Assembly (NCBI GenBank): GCA_005240015.1
Contig: SBBV01000009.1
Location: forward strand, 1-13,511
Source of the DNA: Candidatus Odyssella thessalonicensis
GTDB taxonomy: Bacteria; Pseudomonadota; Alphaproteobacteria; Bin65
Direction of reading: 5' to 3'
Length of the DNA stretch: 13,511 bases
The notes below the pieces were generated by a model. The model was not told the origin of the DNA. It made no database searches and saw nothing but the letters and a program-made list of their open reading frames with translations. A program made the translations under genes and the position numbers. This document shows positions 1 through 5,482 of the stretch, one piece after another; within the stretch, counting starts at the first letter, position 1, and every line of letters begins with the position of its first letter.

Positions 1-662
1 ATTATCTGGTGAAGGGCGAGATCGACGCCGACAAGCTCGGCGCCGCGATCGTCAACGCGGTCGAGAAGGTGTCGGCGCGCCGGCGCGCCGCGCTCGAGCG
101 GCGCGAGCTGGAGCGCATGGCGCTGTTCGATCCTTTGACCGGCCTCGGCAACCGCAATCTCTTCCACGCGCGGCTCGAGCACGCGGTGGCGCTGGTGCGC
201 CGGCGCAACGACAGCGCCTGCCTCCACATCATGGACCTCGACGGGTTCAAGAGGATCAACGACACGCTGGGGCACCACATCGGCGACGAGACGCTGCGCA
301 TCATCGGCCAGCGCCTCGCCAGCATCGGCCGCAACGCCGATACCATCGTGCGCCTCGGCGGCGACGAGTTCGCCTACCTCATGGAAACCGGCGCCACCCG
401 CGACGGCGCGCTCGTGGTTGCCAACAAGGTGATCCAGCTGGTGCGCCAGCCGATCGTCACGCGCGCCTCGGTGTTCTGCATCGGCATCAGCATCGGCATC
501 GCGATGTTCGCCGGCGCCAACTCCGAGGTGGACACGATCGTGCGCCAGGCCGATGCCGCCATGTATCAGGCCAAGCGCGCGGGCGGCGGCGTCGTGATCT
601 ACGAGCCCGCACCGACCCAGGCCGCGGTGGTCGAATTCGGCAAGGCCAAGCGCCGCGCCTGA
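1..662 (+). CDS. Receiver-GGDEF response regulator, probable diguanylate cyclase (5' end outside window)
   Basis: The reading frame is open from base 3 and runs in from outside the window. The first visible residues (YLVKGEIDADKL) are the end of a CheY-like receiver domain, of the DYLVKG type that often precedes GGDEF domains. The GTG at 9 is therefore not the start. Counting from that codon as residue 1, a GGDEF domain follows: DPLTGLGNR at 41-49, DLDGFKRIND at 76-85, an intact GGDEF at 117-121 and an RNAD inhibitory I-site (RxxD) at 108-111, five residues before it. Catalytic and product-inhibition residues are all present, so active synthesis of cyclic di-GMP with feedback control is likely. 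No EAL domain is seen; the protein ends about 95 residues after GGDEF. It probably acts in the cytoplasm downstream of a histidine kinase encoded upstream. The domain call is very sure; the N-terminal architecture is inferred from only a few residues. Confidence 0.93.
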   Translation, partial: YLVKGEIDADKLGAAIVNAVEKVSARRRAALERRELERMALFDPLTGLGNRNLFHARLEHAVALVRRRNDSACLHIMDLDGFKRINDTLGHHIGDETLRIIGQRLASIGRNADTIVRLGGDEFAYLMETGATRDGALVVANKVIQLVRQPIVTRASVFCIGISIGIAMFAGANSEVDTIVRQADAAMYQAKRAGGGVVIYEPAPTQAAVVEFGKAKRRA

Positions 663-684
663 GCGGCGACGCCGTCAGCACACG

Positions 685-720
685 AAACCGCGGCGCGCCG
701 ACCGGCACGCCGCGGTTTTT
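685..720. terminator. Bidirectional intrinsic terminator
   Basis: A perfect 11-bp stem (AAACCGCGGCG at 685-695 with CGCCGCGGTTT at 708-718) encloses a 12-nt loop and is followed by T residues to 720. The left arm begins with A residues, so the reverse strand also ends in a T-run. It lies exactly between the convergent GGDEF gene (stop at 662) and the minus-strand gene ending at 738, and probably serves both. Confidence 0.85.
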
Positions 721-737
721 CGTTCGGGATCGCTCCG

Positions 738-1331
738 CTACTGCTCGAGCTCGATCACTTCGCTCCAGCGGTCGGCGTCGACCCGCTCCATCAGCACGTA
801 TTGCTGGTCGGGCCGCATCTGCACGGCGACCTGACGGCGGCTGCCGTCCGGGTAGACCGTCTCGTAGATGCGCCAGGCGCCGCCCGGCTGCAGCGTCACG
901 ACGCGGCCGGTATCCGTGACCGTGAGATTGGGCACGGTCGATTGATAGTGCGTGACGATCAGGCGGCGGACGACCAGCGGGTCGCCCTGCCAGGTCAGCG
1001 TGCCGCCCGGCGGCAGCGGCGCCTCGGGCGCCGAACGCGGCGCGCCGGGCGCGGTATCGAGCGGCCGCTCCTGGATCTGCGTGCGGCGGAACTCGGTCGG
1101 ATAGTCGTCGGGCTGGCCGCGGTAGAGCGTCACGTCGTCGGCGCGCAATGCACGGCATTCGCCGCCGCGCGCCTGCACCCAGGTGATGAATTGCGTGTTG
1201 GGACGCTCGGTGTCGTAGACGGGCCCGATCGGCTGGCCGGATGCCGTGAAGCAATGGCCGGGCGCCGCCGCGGCGGGCGCTGCGAGCGCGAGCGTGCAGC
1301 CGCCGGCGAGCAGAAGCAATTTGGCTTTCAT
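738..1331 (-). CDS. Secreted protein of unknown function, paralogue of 11560-12162
   Basis: 197 residues. A Sec signal peptide occupies about residues 1-23 (MKAK, then a Leu/Ala core ending in AAA), so the protein should be periplasmic or secreted. The start at 1331 is supported by AGGAGA seven to eight bases upstream. The mature part has two cysteines (C27 and C59). Conserved blocks shared with the other copy in this window are GHCF, IGP.YDT, WV.ARGG.CR and YP.E. near the N terminus, and DTGRVV, WRIY, RRQVAV.MRP and W at the C terminus, joined by a Pro/Ala-rich linker at about 90-110. The two copies share this layout and the same 32-residue spacing between cysteines. I do not recognise a characterised family and assign no function. 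It appears monocistronic and is separated from the convergent GGDEF gene by a strong terminator. Confidence 0.85.
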   Translation of the reverse strand: MKAKLLLLAGGCTLALAAPAAAAPGHCFTASGQPIGPVYDTERPNTQFITWVQARGGECRALRADDVTLYRGQPDDYPTEFRRTQIQERPLDTAPGAPRSAPEAPLPPGGTLTWQGDPLVVRRLIVTHYQSTVPNLTVTDTGRVVTLQPGGAWRIYETVYPDGSRRQVAVQMRPDQQYVLMERVDADRWSEVIELEQ

Positions 1332-1510
1332 CGCGTCTCTCCTCTCTCGTCAAAGCGCAGCATCGTGCGGCCGGTCCCGCGAGGCCGGCCCAATATCGCT
1401 GGGTGAACGCCATGGCGTGACGAGGGGTTTCCGCGACGCATGCGCGCACGGCACTGGAAAATCACGGCGCCGAGAGTGAGGAACGCGCTCCTGGCCGGCG
1501 CGTTTACGGA

Positions 1511-1846
1511 ATGGATGGGCGCCGGCGCGGCCGTGCGTCCGCAGCATGCCACGCCCATGGTGAACCTCTGAACATCCACCGCGCCCCAAGACCGGCCGGC
1601 TGCGAACCCGAAGCCGAGTGGCCGGTTCGCGGCAAACCGCGCCGCATCACGTCGAGCGACATCGAGCGCGCCGCACGCGAGCTCGTCGCTGCCTACGGCC
1701 CGGCCGCGATCGCGCTCATGCAGAAGCGCACGCGCGCCGTGCGCCGGCGCGGCGACGCCGAGAGCGCCACGCTTTGGTTCGCCGTGGCCAAAGCGATCGA
1801 GCAGCAATTGAGCGCCCGCGGCGGCACAGGCGACAGCGCGGACTAA
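1511..1846 (+). CDS. Small hypothetical protein, start uncertain
   Basis: Up to 111 residues. The C-terminal half (about residues 46-103) looks like a real, compact helical domain with balanced charge: DIERAARELVAAYG, then ALMQKRTRAVRRRGDAESA, then LWFAVAKAIEQQL. Small alphaproteobacterial proteins with this kind of layout (a helix starting DI.RAA, then AxxRA, then a Trp-containing helix) are common and lack known function. No signal peptide or membrane segment is seen. The only ATG in frame is at 1511, with no good ribosome binding site, and the first 45 residues are Arg/Ala-rich and of low quality. The true start may be the CTG at 1568 or another non-ATG codon. The opposite-strand frame is also open, as is common here. 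I think the gene is more likely real than not, but I would not defend its N terminus. Confidence 0.55.
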   Translation: MDGRRRGRASAACHAHGEPLNIHRAPRPAGCEPEAEWPVRGKPRRITSSDIERAARELVAAYGPAAIALMQKRTRAVRRRGDAESATLWFAVAKAIEQQLSARGGTGDSAD

Positions 1847-1857
1847 TCCTGTACCTG

Positions 1858-1932
1858 CACGGACGAACACGGACGTGCGCGACGAGGCGCGGACGGGCAC
1901 GGCGCTTCGCCGAGGATCCGTGTTCGTCCGTG
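1858..1932. repeat. Long inverted repeat with 10-bp periodic units
   Basis: A perfect 16-bp inverted repeat has CACGGACGAACACGGA at 1858-1873 and its reverse complement at 1917-1932, around a 43-nt middle. The right side continues as three TCCGTGT units each followed by three other bases (from 1917 to about 1943). The left side shows degenerate 10-bp units (CACGGACGAA, CACGGACGTG, CGCGGACGGG). It starts 12 bases after the stop at 1846, so it may act as a terminator or processing element. Similar CCGTGTTC-type intergenic palindromes occur in many genomes, which suggests a dispersed REP-like repeat. Confidence 0.6.
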
Positions 1933-1961
1933 TCAGTCCGTGTGCGCCGCGCGCTGCTCTA

Positions 1962-1987
1962 TGACCGTCGTCACATGACCGCTGTCA
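1962..1987. promoter_or_regulatory. Two adjacent palindromic operator-like sites
   Basis: Two copies of TGAC-N4-GTCA lie side by side: TGACCGTCGTCA at 1962-1973 and TGACCGCTGTCA at 1976-1987, centre to centre 14 bp. They sit about 90 bp upstream of the small secreted peptide gene at 2076. Tandem dyads of this kind usually bind a dimeric repressor or activator. No regulator gene next to them explains them, and I cannot name the protein. Confidence 0.45.
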
Positions 1988-2004
1988 CTGCGGCATTCAG
2001 CCCT

Positions 2005-2068
2005 CCGTGAGATAGTTCACGGCAGATCTGGGCCGCTCTCTCGCGGCTCGCGCTATCTCAGGAAAGGC
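2005..2068 (+). promoter_or_regulatory. Candidate structured leader of the small peptide gene
   Basis: Two pairings compete in the leader before the ATG at 2076. One is a local hairpin, CCGTGA (2005-2010) with TCACGG (2017-2022). The other is a longer-range stem, TGAGATAG (2008-2015) with CTATCTCA (2053-2060), enclosing a GCCGC/GCGGC hairpin (2032-2036 with 2043-2047). Both use bases 2008-2010, so only one can form. The second ends directly at the AGGAAAGG ribosome binding site (2060-2067). This is what a translational switch would look like, but no transcript start has been shown. Confidence 0.4.
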
Positions 2069-2075
2069 TTGCACC

Positions 2076-2267
2076 ATGAAGAAGCTCGTCCTTGCCGCGG
2101 CGATTGCGGCTCTGTCGTTCAGCGCGGCGCTGGCCCAGCCCAGCGTCGTCGAAGCGAAGCGCGGCTGGAACAACCACGGCCCCGGCGGCGACTATTACAT
2201 GCAGCAGTATTGGGGCCCCAACTGCTACCCGTATCCGCACCCGGCTTATGGTTGGATCTGCTACTAA
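2076..2267 (+). CDS. Tiny secreted Tyr/Trp-rich peptide
   Basis: 63 residues. The start is well supported by AGGAAAGG eight bases before the ATG. MKK followed by an Ala/Leu core ends at AALA, giving a classic Sec signal peptide with cleavage expected near residues 20/21. The mature peptide of about 43 residues carries seven Tyr, three Trp, several Pro and Gly, two His (34, 55) and two Cys (50, 62), with the pattern GPNCYPYPHP near the end and a terminal WICY. The two cysteines could form a disulphide, or with the histidines bind a metal; that is inference. It stands alone between an unusually structured upstream region and a hairpin downstream. I do not recognise the family. Small aromatic-rich exported peptides of this type are seen in alphaproteobacteria, usually without known role. 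Confidence 0.8.
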   Translation: MKKLVLAAAIAALSFSAALAQPSVVEAKRGWNNHGPGGDYYMQQYWGPNCYPYPHPAYGWICY

Positions 2268-2293
2268 CGGCCTGATTCACGGCTGAACGGCGG

Positions 2294-2318
2294 GCGGCCC
2301 GCCTCCAAGGCGGGCCGC
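2294..2318. terminator. GC-rich hairpin between convergent genes
   Basis: A perfect 10-bp stem, GCGGCCCGCC (2294-2303) with GGCGGGCCGC (2309-2318), encloses the 5-nt loop TCCAA. There is no T-run, so it would be a weak intrinsic terminator. It lies 27 bases after the stop at 2267 and before the stop of the opposing gene at 2345, the expected place for a shared terminator. Confidence 0.6.
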
Positions 2319-2344
2319 GTCGCTTGCGTGCGGTGCCAGACGGA

Positions 2345-2959
2345 TCAGCGCCGATGCTTGCCCGGCGCCCAGCCGAACGGCGCCAGGAATTTCTCGCCCA
2401 CGGCGAGCGGCTCGGACTCGAGCGGCGTGCCCAGCGTGTCGTTCCAGCGGTTGAGGAATCCGAACAGCGCGATAACGCCGATGATCTCGACGATCTGCTC
2501 CTCGCTCCAGAACCTGCGCAAGGTCGCATACATGTCGTCGCTGACGCTGTTCGGCACGGAGGCGGCCGCCAGCGCGAAATCGAGCGCGGCGCGCTCGCCC
2601 TCGGAATAGAGCGGGCTCGTCGCGTACTCCCAGATCGCCGCGACCTTGGCGGCGTCGACGCCGAAGTGCAGCGCTCCGCCGGCGGTGTGCGCCATGCAGT
2701 AGCGGCAGCCCGCGGCTCGGCTCGCGACATGGGCGATGAGGCGCTTGAATCCGCGATCGACCCGGCTCTCGGGGTCCCAGACGGCGGCGACCATCTGCAC
2801 GAACGCCTTCACCAGCTTCGGCTTGCGCTGCATGATGAGCACGCTGTTCGGGACGAATCCGAGGTTCCTTCGGATGGCTTCGAACTCACCCTGGAGCTCC
2901 GGCGACGTCTCCTGCGGAAGCGGCTCCACCCGCGGGGTTGTTGCGGCTACTCGATCCAT
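2345..2959 (-). CDS. AhpD-like / carboxymuconolactone decarboxylase family protein (peroxidase-related)
   Basis: 204 residues from the ATG at 2959, chosen because GGAGG lies five bases upstream; the frame stays open to 3034 but that extension has no such signal. The hallmark is CRYC at 85-88 followed by His91 (CxxC-x2-H) in the helix ending the conserved HVASRAAGCRYCMAHT block. This is the redox centre of AhpD-type alkylhydroperoxidases and the larger peroxidase-related CMD group. The RRNLGFVPNSV block near 31 and the FLNRWNDTLGTPLE block near 169-182 are typical of the longer, about 200-residue members. No signal peptide is seen, so it should be cytoplasmic. It is the third gene of a probable leftward operon after the bufferin and DoxX genes, 100 bases downstream of the latter, suggesting a thiol/peroxide protective role during metal stress (inference). 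The exact substrate is unknown. Confidence 0.85.
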   Translation of the reverse strand: MDRVAATTPRVEPLPQETSPELQGEFEAIRRNLGFVPNSVLIMQRKPKLVKAFVQMVAAVWDPESRVDRGFKRLIAHVASRAAGCRYCMAHTAGGALHFGVDAAKVAAIWEYATSPLYSEGERAALDFALAAASVPNSVSDDMYATLRRFWSEEQIVEIIGVIALFGFLNRWNDTLGTPLESEPLAVGEKFLAPFGWAPGKHRR

Positions 2960-3059
2960 CGACTCCTCCGGCACAGGAACGGGCGCGAACCTCTCTCGGC
3001 GGCGAGTATCCTCCGCCTCGGCCCCCGACGCCATCCCGGGCTTGTGCTCGCCGCAGCGC

Positions 3060-3578
3060 CTACGCCGCCGCGCGACGCCGCCAGCGTGCGATCAGGCCGT
3101 CGACGGAGATAGGGCCGCCGCCGCGGATCAGCAAATAGCCGAAGGCCAGCATCCAGACATAGTGATACGGCGCCAGATAGTCCTCGTTGGCGTAACCGAC
3201 CGCGAAATGGATGACCGCGGTCATCACGAGAAGGCCCAGCGCGGGCAGGCGCGTGAACAGGCCAATGAAAAGGAGCACGGGAAGCACGATTTCGCAGGTG
3301 GTGGTGACGATCGCCCACAGCTTGGGATCGAACAGGCCGAGCTTGTACTCCTGCCCGAACAGGAACTCCTGGCTCTTCCAGTTCGTGACCCGCGCCAAGC
3401 CGGAGTCGAGAAAGATCTTCCCCATCCAGATGCGCGCCGCGAGGTTGAAGACCGGCTCGAGGTGGGCGGCGAGCAAATGCCCGAGGCGGTCGTGGGCGTC
3501 GAGCAGGCGGAACAGGAGCGAACGGGCACCCCTCTGCGCCGCGAGCGTGGCACCCGACGGCTTCGTGAGGATGGCCAT
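3060..3578 (-). CDS. DoxX family inner-membrane protein, possible BufD-like partner of the bufferin
   Basis: 172 residues from the ATG at 3578, which has GGAGA nearby; upstream in-frame sequence to 3755 is low-quality Arg/Gly-rich and overlaps the bufferin gene. Four membrane segments fit DoxX: about 44-58, 89-107, 111-129 and 136-153. Family-like features are RIWMGKIFLDSGLARVTNW near 49-67 and the charged Glu97 in TTTCEIVLPVLLFIGLFTR. DoxX proteins commonly sit in bufferin operons (called BufD there) and may handle electrons or thiols at the membrane, but their biochemical role is not settled. Here the gene follows the DUF2282 bufferin gene with a 110-bp spacer holding two hairpins, and precedes the AhpD-like gene. 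The usual BufB and BufC genes that would lie between bufA and doxX are missing. Family assignment is confident; function is not. Confidence 0.85.
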   Translation of the reverse strand: MAILTKPSGATLAAQRGARSLLFRLLDAHDRLGHLLAAHLEPVFNLAARIWMGKIFLDSGLARVTNWKSQEFLFGQEYKLGLFDPKLWAIVTTTCEIVLPVLLFIGLFTRLPALGLLVMTAVIHFAVGYANEDYLAPYHYVWMLAFGYLLIRGGGPISVDGLIARWRRRAAA

Positions 3579-3605
3579 GGAAGGTCTCCGGCCGGTCTGC
3601 GAAAT

Positions 3606-3670
3606 CCTCGGCGCGCCGAGGCGAGGCCCGTCCCTGCCGAAGCCGGGATGGCGGGCGCTTCGCCCCGGCT
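3606..3670 (-). promoter_or_regulatory. Intercistronic hairpins between bufferin and doxX genes
   Basis: In the gap between the bufferin stop (3689) and the DoxX start (3578), two stem-loops can form on the leftward transcript. The first pairs AGCCGG (3641-3646) with CCGGCT (3665-3670) and contains an inner GGCG/CGCC stem. The second is the palindrome CCTCGGCGCGCCGAGG (3606-3621), followed on the minus strand by ATTTCG. They could act as a partial terminator or as 3'-end protection, giving more bufferin than DoxX transcript. This is inference from position and pairing. Confidence 0.45.
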
Positions 3671-3688
3671 GCGCCTGCGCGTGAGGGC

Positions 3689-3982
3689 CTAGGACTTCGG
3701 CGCTTTCGGATTGACGCCCTTGCCGGCCTTGTCCGAGCCGCCCAGCTTCGTGCACTCGGCGGCATCCTTGACCGCCTTCCAGTCGGCGAGGTCATAATTG
3801 ACCTTCGACTGGCCCGCGCAGTCATGCGTCTTGGCGGCGTTGGCGCAGTCGTTCTGGCCGGCCTTGGCGACGCCCCAGCACTTGAAGCCTTGCGCGCCCT
3901 TGGTCTGGGCGGTGGCGGTGCCGGCGAGCGCGAGCGCACCGGCCACGGCCGAGGCGATGGCTATGGCGGAAAGCTTGGTCAT
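3689..3982 (-). CDS. bufA1: BufA1-type (DUF2282) bufferin metallophore precursor
   Basis: 97 residues. A Sec signal peptide covers residues 1 to about 26, and a strong AGGAGGAG ribosome binding site lies six bases before the ATG. The mature part shows the DUF2282 pattern: KCWGVAKAGQNDCAN at 34-48, then HDCAGQSKVNYD at 53-64, Trp68 and a last Cys, giving four cysteines (35, 46, 55, 77). Bufferins of this family are ribosomally made, exported copper-binding peptides whose cysteines are modified (5-thiooxazole groups are reported) by the DUF692/MNIO enzyme BufB with BufC. They are described as periplasmic copper buffers. Here DoxX follows, but neither BufB nor BufC is present in this window. The gene stands first in its operon behind a sigma-F-like promoter and diverges from the sigma factor gene. 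The last 16 residues are Gly/Lys/Pro-rich and variable. Family call is strong; modification is unproven. Confidence 0.88.
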   Translation of the reverse strand: MTKLSAIAIASAVAGALALAGTATAQTKGAQGFKCWGVAKAGQNDCANAAKTHDCAGQSKVNYDLADWKAVKDAAECTKLGGSDKAGKGVNPKAPKS

Positions 3983-4030
3983 TGCACACTCCTCCTGTTG
4001 CGAGGTCCCCGATCAGGGCCTCCGGGAAGG

Positions 4031-4056
4031 TTCGGCGGTGCCGCCCCTAAGGTTAC
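4031..4056 (-). promoter_or_regulatory. SigF-type ECF promoter of the bufferin operon (GTAACC-N16-CGAA)
   Basis: On the minus strand, GTAACC (complement of GGTTAC at 4051-4056) is followed after exactly 16 bases by CGAA (complement of TTCG at 4031-4034). As I recall it, this is the consensus reported for Caulobacter SigF promoters. The -10 element lies about 50 bases before the bufferin ATG at 3982, leaving a short leader containing the ribosome binding site. I found no second copy with correct spacing in the window, and none facing the sigma gene, so autoregulation from this element is not indicated. Confidence 0.75.
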
Positions 4057-4142
4057 GCGCTGCCACCTGCTCACACTCTCTTGACCGGGAGCCGGCCGAA
4101 GACCGCGTGAGGGCACCCGGGCTTCGCGGCTAAAGTCGAGCC

Positions 4143-4793
4143 ATGTCCGCTCGCGCACGTCATTCGCCGAGGCAAGATGCGCCGGCCGCCACTCCGGCCG
4201 CGGACGAACGCAGGCGCAGGGAGCCCGGGCCGTCGTCGGGCGGGGATGCCGATTGGTCGCGGCTCATGGCCCGCGCTCAGGACGGTGATGCCGCCGCCTA
4301 TCGCCGCCTTCTCGAGGAGATCGTCCCCTATCTCCGGGCGCTTGCGGCGCGGCATCACCGCGATGAATGCGATATCGAGGACACCGTCCAGGACGTCCTC
4401 CTCACCCTCCACGCGACGCGGCACGCCTACGACCCCGCCCGGCCGTTCGCCCCCTGGCTGGTTGCGATCGCCCGCCGACGCGCGATCGATCGCCTGCGAC
4501 AGCAGCGTCGCGCGGGCCGGACGGATGCGGCGCTGCGGGCGGAACATGAAACCTTTGCCCCGGCTCAAGCGAACCTTGAGCGCGCGGAGTTGGAACAGAA
4601 CGCGGTGCGCGATGCGGTCGAGCGGCTGCCGCCCGGCCAGCGCAAGGCCGTGACGCTGCTCAAACTGCGAGAGATGCCGCTCAAGCAGGCGGCCGAGGCG
4701 AGCGGCATGTCGATCGCGGCCCTCAAGGTCGCGATGCACCGCGCGTTGAGGAACTTGCGGAAGATGCTGGGCCGGGAGAGCGGAACGACGTGA
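4143..4793 (+). CDS. sigF: ECF RNA polymerase sigma factor, SigF-like
   Basis: 216 residues. Region sigma-2 spans about 38-122 (DWSRLMARAQDGDAAAYRRLL, then DIEDTVQDVLLTLH at 77-90, then RPFAPWLVAIARRRAIDRLRQ). Region sigma-4 spans about 153-207 (RDAVERLPPGQRKAV, then LKLREMPLKQAAEASGMSIAALKVAMHRALRNLRK, a helix-turn-helix). There is no sigma-1.1 or sigma-3 region, as expected for ECF factors. About 37 charged, low-complexity residues precede sigma-2. The ATG at 4143 has a weak ribosome binding site, so a different start is possible. The gene overlaps the NrsF gene and diverges from the bufferin operon, whose promoter matches the SigF consensus. It most likely activates that operon on metal stress when released by NrsF. 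The symbol is by analogy with Caulobacter SigF; orthology is not proven here. Confidence 0.88.
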   Translation: MSARARHSPRQDAPAATPAADERRRREPGPSSGGDADWSRLMARAQDGDAAAYRRLLEEIVPYLRALAARHHRDECDIEDTVQDVLLTLHATRHAYDPARPFAPWLVAIARRRAIDRLRQQRRAGRTDAALRAEHETFAPAQANLERAELEQNAVRDAVERLPPGQRKAVTLLKLREMPLKQAAEASGMSIAALKVAMHRALRNLRKMLGRESGTT

Positions 4794-5461
4794 TAACGAC
4801 GCCGGAGCTCATCAGATCGCTGACGGCCGACGCGGCGCCGGTACGGCGCCTGCGCCCGCCGCTGGTGCGCGCGATGCTCTGGCTTCTCGTGGCTGCGCTG
4901 GTGCTGGCACTCATCGGCGCCAGCCACGGCGTGCGGCCCGATCTCGCCGCCAAGGCGCGCGAGCCGGCCTTCGTCGTCGCCACGGCGGCTTCGCTCCTCA
5001 CCGGAGTCTTGGCCGCGATCGCCGCGTTCATGGCCAGTCTTCCCGACCGCTCGCGCCTCTGGCTGCTGCTTCCGCTACCGGCGCTGATCGCCTGGATTGC
5101 CACCATCGGCTACGGCTGCGTCGCCGCCTGGGTCGGCCTCGGGCCCGGTGGCGTTCGTTTGGCGGACGTCGCGGAATGCTTCGCCAACCTCGTCCTGATC
5201 AGCGCACCGCTTTGGCTGGCGCTGCTGTTCATGCTCCGGCACGCGGCGCGGCTCCGGCCGGCGGCGGCGACCATGATGGGGAGCCTCGCGGTGGCCGCGA
5301 TCACCGCGGCCGGGCTGCTGCTGCTCCATCCGCTCGACGCCTCGATCATGATCCTGGTCTGGAACCTCGGTGCGGCGGCCGTGGTTTTCGCGCTGGGCAG
5401 CGCTTTCGGCGGAAAGACATTGTCCTGGTTTGCACTGCGCCCGGTTCAGCCGCACGGCTGA
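4790..5461 (+). CDS. nrsF: NrsF (DUF1109) membrane anti-sigma factor
   Basis: 223 residues, six membrane segments at about 26-45, 61-83, 88-110, 127-149, 160-179 and 186-206. The start is GTG at 4790, overlapping the sigma stop (GTGA), so the two are translationally coupled. DUF1109/NrsF proteins hold their partner ECF sigma at the membrane and release it on exposure to metals such as chromate and cadmium. Visible signature residues are GYGCVAAWVGLGPGGVRLAD at 107-126, ECF with Cys130, and LILVW.LG-type sequence near 187-194. The Cys pair reported as important in Caulobacter NrsF is 50 residues apart (131 and 181, from memory). The equivalent of the second position here reads His180-Pro181 rather than Cys, so only one of the two may be kept; an additional Cys110 is present. 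A DUF3179 gene follows 21 bases downstream, probably in the same operon. Confidence 0.88.
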   Translation: MITTPELIRSLTADAAPVRRLRPPLVRAMLWLLVAALVLALIGASHGVRPDLAAKAREPAFVVATAASLLTGVLAAIAAFMASLPDRSRLWLLLPLPALIAWIATIGYGCVAAWVGLGPGGVRLADVAECFANLVLISAPLWLALLFMLRHAARLRPAAATMMGSLAVAAITAAGLLLLHPLDASIMILVWNLGAAAVVFALGSAFGGKTLSWFALRPVQPHG

Positions 5462-5482
5462 CCCGGCGGAAGGAGGCAGCCC

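Noticed and set aside
1328..1900. 190-residue minus-strand frame opposite the small hypothetical gene
   Set aside because: Composition is Arg/Ala shadow-like, and it overlaps the start of the well-supported secreted gene ending at 738. The plus-strand frame has a better protein-like core.
3196..3226. Second GTAACC inside the DoxX gene
   Set aside because: It is on the plus strand inside a minus-strand coding region, and the sequence 16 bases later is not CGAA, so it is a chance match.
4081..4142. TTGACC upstream of sigF as a -35 element
   Set aside because: No acceptable -10 lies 16-18 bases downstream, so I do not claim a promoter.
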